Source: Planctomycetota bacterium
GTDB taxonomy: Bacteria > Planctomycetota > Planctomycetia > Planctomycetales > Planctomycetaceae
DNA length: 43,722 bases
Assembly: GCA_027624335.1 (NCBI GenBank)
Contig: JAQBWV010000023.1
Location: 1-43,722, forward strand
Direction: 5' to 3'
The translations under genes and the position numbers were made by a program. Positions 42,356-43,722 of the stretch are shown here, piece after piece (the stretch's first letter is position 1; each line of letters opens with the position of its first letter). Below the pieces are notes generated by a model. The model was not told the DNA's origin. It did not search any database and saw only the letters and a program-made list of their open reading frames with translations.

Positions 42356-42940
42356 TTCGCCGTAGCGGCTCAGACACAGTTCCTGGACATTGCCAAGCAT
42401 GTCAAACAGGCCCAGCGGATTGGGCTGGCGACTTCCCACGGGTTGAGGGGCTGTCAGGTCAGATGCGAGCTGGCGGGAGACACAGAAGTCAGAACCTGTC
42501 TCGAAGGCATCGCCCCAGAAGCGAGACTGGAACGTTCCCGCGCGACAGGCATATTCCCACTGAGCTTCGGTTGGCAGGGAATACTGTCTGCTATCCTGCT
42601 TGCTCAGCCAGCGGCAGAATTCCAGCGCATCGTTGCGTGTTACACAAACAACGGGCTGGTCGTCGGACGTCTCGAAGCCAGGGTTCTTCCAGTTCAGGCC
42701 ATCGACTGATTGAAGCGCTCCGTCTTTGACGGTGAATGCGCTGCCTGTTTTCTCAGCCTGCGTTTGATACTCGGTGGCGGCAACGAACTTTGCGAACTGG
42801 CCGTGCGTGACTTCATGCAGCCCCATCAGGAAAGGCACGGAGATTCGGACGGCGTGAGTGAACTCGTCGAGTTCCCTTCCCTGTTCAGACAGCGGGCTGC
42901 CCATATTGAATTGACCCGGTCGAATTTGGATCAGTTCCAT
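42179..42940 (-). CDS. SUMF1/FGE-domain protein lacking the catalytic cysteines
   Basis: Protein of 253 residues that is a full formylglycine-generating-enzyme-like (SUMF1) domain: MELIQIRPGQFNMGSPLSEQ, LHEVTHGQFAKFV, QPVVCVTRNDALEFCRWLSK, YSLPTEAQWEYACRAGT, RQPNPLGLFDMLGNVQELCL, CVRGGSW and GFRVVCRPE are the usual landmarks. True FGE has two cysteines shortly after RGGSW; here that stretch reads LSSPAELRAASRGFAPFDEA, without Cys, so sulfatase activation is unlikely and a binding role is more probable. Planctomycetes carry many such proteins. The ATG at 42940 has no ribosome site, and the family's usual Gly before MEL is encoded just upstream, followed by an in-frame TGA 42 bases before the start; the gene may be shortened at its 5' end. 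Confidence 0.85.
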   Translation of the reverse strand: MELIQIRPGQFNMGSPLSEQGRELDEFTHAVRISVPFLMGLHEVTHGQFAKFVAATEYQTQAEKTGSAFTVKDGALQSVDGLNWKNPGFETSDDQPVVCVTRNDALEFCRWLSKQDSRQYSLPTEAQWEYACRAGTFQSRFWGDAFETGSDFCVSRQLASDLTAPQPVGSRQPNPLGLFDMLGNVQELCLSRYGEYPSLFVENPIGPASGSRCCVRGGSWLSSPAELRAASRGFAPFDEARTDMGFRVVCRPE

Positions 42941-43088
42941 CCCTGGTGCTCTGTCAGGGCAGAGTCTTCGGGTAGATGGTCACTGGTCTCCAGCCGAGCG
43001 ACTGCGAGTCCTCACGCTGCACCACACCCGACTCAACATCATAGGATAAAAAAACACGACACAATTACCCCCAGCTTTTCGCGAAGTA

Positions 43089-43352
43089 CCGCCATTCGGG
43101 AGCACACTTCTACCGGCGATTGATGCGATCCAACGTCTCCCGGCCTGACGCAGGTTCGGTGACGATTACTCAGGCCTGCAGACGACGCGAAAGCCCATGT
43201 CGGTACGTGCTTCGTCGTGCTTCGTCGAATGGGGCGAAGCCGCGTGAGGCGGCTCGCAGTTCGCCAGGGGAACTGAGCCATGATCCACCTCGCACGCAGC
43301 CTTTTGTTCCGGAACCGGGGCCTGTTGGGTTCTCCACGAACTGGGATGGTCG
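43089..43352. repeat. Duplicated block, copy 2
   Basis: Second copy of the 42105-42355 block, including the 3' end of a SUMF1-domain gene and the flank beyond its stop. Distinguishing features are a 10-base tandem duplication (GTGCTTCGTC at 43207-43216 and 43217-43226) and several substitutions that make it look derived from a different paralogue rather than a fresh copy. Confidence 0.85.
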
Positions 43353-43400
43353 GCGTACAGCGACGGGAACAGAAGGTTCGACCGCAAGCGGGTGTTCGCC
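43166..43400 (-). pseudogene. Frameshifted SUMF1-domain gene remnant
   Basis: The 3' portion of a SUMF1-domain gene, about 75 codons. Read in three successive frames it gives LYADHPS, then QFVENPTGPGSGTKGCVRGG with SWLSSPGELRAASRGFAPFD, then DEARTDMGFRVVCRPE and stop. The last frame change is caused by a 10-base tandem duplication at 43207-43226; another lies near 43350. The intact neighbour at 42179-42940 reads through the same segment without interruption. The 5' two-thirds of the gene are missing; instead the first part of a hicB-like gene is joined to it. Confidence 0.85.
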
Positions 43401-43527
43401 GGGTGCTGTTGGCGCGGGCTTGATCCATGTCCTGCTCCTGGGTCACCGCATCAGGCAGGTCGGGCACGATCGCTATGATCCAGCCGTCTTCGATTTCCTG
43501 ATAAATGACTTCGTATTCACGCTGCAT
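43400..43527 (-). pseudogene. HicB-like antitoxin gene, truncated and fused
   Basis: An intact start with a strong ribosome site (GGAGGTG 5 bases before the ATG at 43527) encodes MQREYEVIYQEIEDGWIIAI, then VPDLPDAVTQEQDMDQARAN, which matches the N-terminal half of HicB-type antitoxins of toxin-antitoxin systems (VPDLPG-x-VTQG-like core). After about codon 40 similarity stops and the frame runs on through the SUMF1 remnant to 43039 in a wrong frame, giving an Arg-rich chimeric tail (total 162 codons). The C-terminal half of HicB and any hicA toxin gene are absent. It starts 21 bases after the stop of the TPR gene. It may still be translated. Confidence 0.7.
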
Positions 43528-43548
43528 GTTTCACCTCCAGGAGACCGT

Positions 43549-43722
43549 TCATTCGACCGGTAAAGAATGCTGACGCTGAATATTGCGGATCTGCCCGGCT
43601 TCCGGGAGTGCCATCTTCTCTGCCGCCGCGTACGCCTGACGCAGCAGTTCCGCCGCCTCGTCCCGGTCGCCGGGGGCGTTGCGTTCGAGCAGGATCAGTG
43701 CGCTATTTGCCTGCCCGACCAG
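43549..43722 (-). CDS. C-terminal end of a TPR-repeat protein (partial)
   Basis: The last 57 codons of a gene entering from the right edge. The sequence NSALILLERNAPGDRDEAAE followed by LLRQAYAAAEKMALPEA looks like one tetratricopeptide repeat unit (A-x-x-L-L-RN-x-PGDRD-x-A-x-x-LL-x-x-A form often seen in planctomycete CHAT/TPR and kinase-linked TPR proteins), ending QRQHSLPVE. The upstream part lies outside the window, so nothing more can be said about the domain order. Confidence 0.7.
   Translation of the reverse strand: MVGQANSALILLERNAPGDRDEAAELLRQAYAAAEKMALPEAGQIRNIQRQHSLPVE

Noticed and set aside
43039-43399. Reading the chimeric 162-codon frame as one normal gene
   Set aside because: Beyond codon 40 the frame is out of phase with the SUMF1 similarity in the same DNA, so the tail is not an evolved protein sequence, though it may be translated.
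1-43722. CRISPR array, phage genes or intact insertion sequence
   Set aside because: No regularly spaced direct repeats, no integrase, transposase or phage structural protein was seen in any frame.

Overview
The window looks like a chromosomal segment of a planctomycete (Planctomycetota). Supporting signs are a Tat-exported DUF1501 protein, an orphan archaeal-type formyltransferase of tetrahydromethanopterin C1 metabolism, a TPR/SUMF1-type region, large VWA membrane proteins, weakly clustered genes with long leaders, and a four-repeat FliD that implies a flagellated swarmer stage. No rRNA, tRNA, CRISPR array, phage or intact insertion sequence was seen. Identifications come from recognising motifs and family-like sequence by eye; no database search was run.

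Layout. 1-10 kb: a membrane protein of unknown role, a MITE-like nested palindrome, DUF1501 protein, EboE-like protein, an alpha/beta hydrolase, a GntP-type permease with a large insert, a receiver-like protein and Ftr. 10-16.6 kb: a charged small protein, a second receiver-like protein behind a near-consensus sigma70 promoter, FliD, then a minus-strand group of VOC protein, small membrane protein and Rieske ferredoxin. 16.9-30.6 kb: a long minus-strand envelope-polysaccharide locus. In transcription order it holds a sugar dehydrogenase, a tiny membrane protein, an acetyltransferase with a Cys-rich tail, a GT4 glycosyltransferase, an FAD oxidoreductase, a polysaccharide deacetylase, a decaprenyl-phosphate phosphoribosyltransferase (UbiA type), an acyltransferase fused to an SGNH-like domain, two GT-C glycosyltransferases and a HAD phosphatase. 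30.8-33.7 kb: an exported transglutaminase-like protein and a conserved protein of unknown role with a clear terminator.

33.7-38.3 kb: a minus-strand group whose middle is a chorismate lyase-like gene 13 bases upstream of a flavin-dependent halogenase-like gene, preceded by a HemW/HemN-like radical SAM gene and followed by a secreted protein. This reads as a small pathway making a halogenated hydroxybenzoate and is the best candidate for an interesting system. 38.4-40.7 kb: a large VWA membrane protein. 41.2-43.7 kb: a decaying accessory patch with a lipoprotein, a SUMF1-domain gene lacking the FGE catalytic cysteines, a partial duplicate of that gene broken by frameshifts and joined to the first 40 codons of a HicB-like antitoxin, a possible GNAT fragment, and the end of a TPR protein running off the window.

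Inferred links: the UbiA enzyme plus HAD phosphatase could make polyprenyl-phosphate ribose for the two GT-C enzymes, while the dehydrogenase and acetyltransferase modify a nucleotide sugar and the acyltransferase and deacetylase decorate the product. Three families of short palindromic repeats lie in intergenic gaps and, in two places, at or over gene 3' ends.
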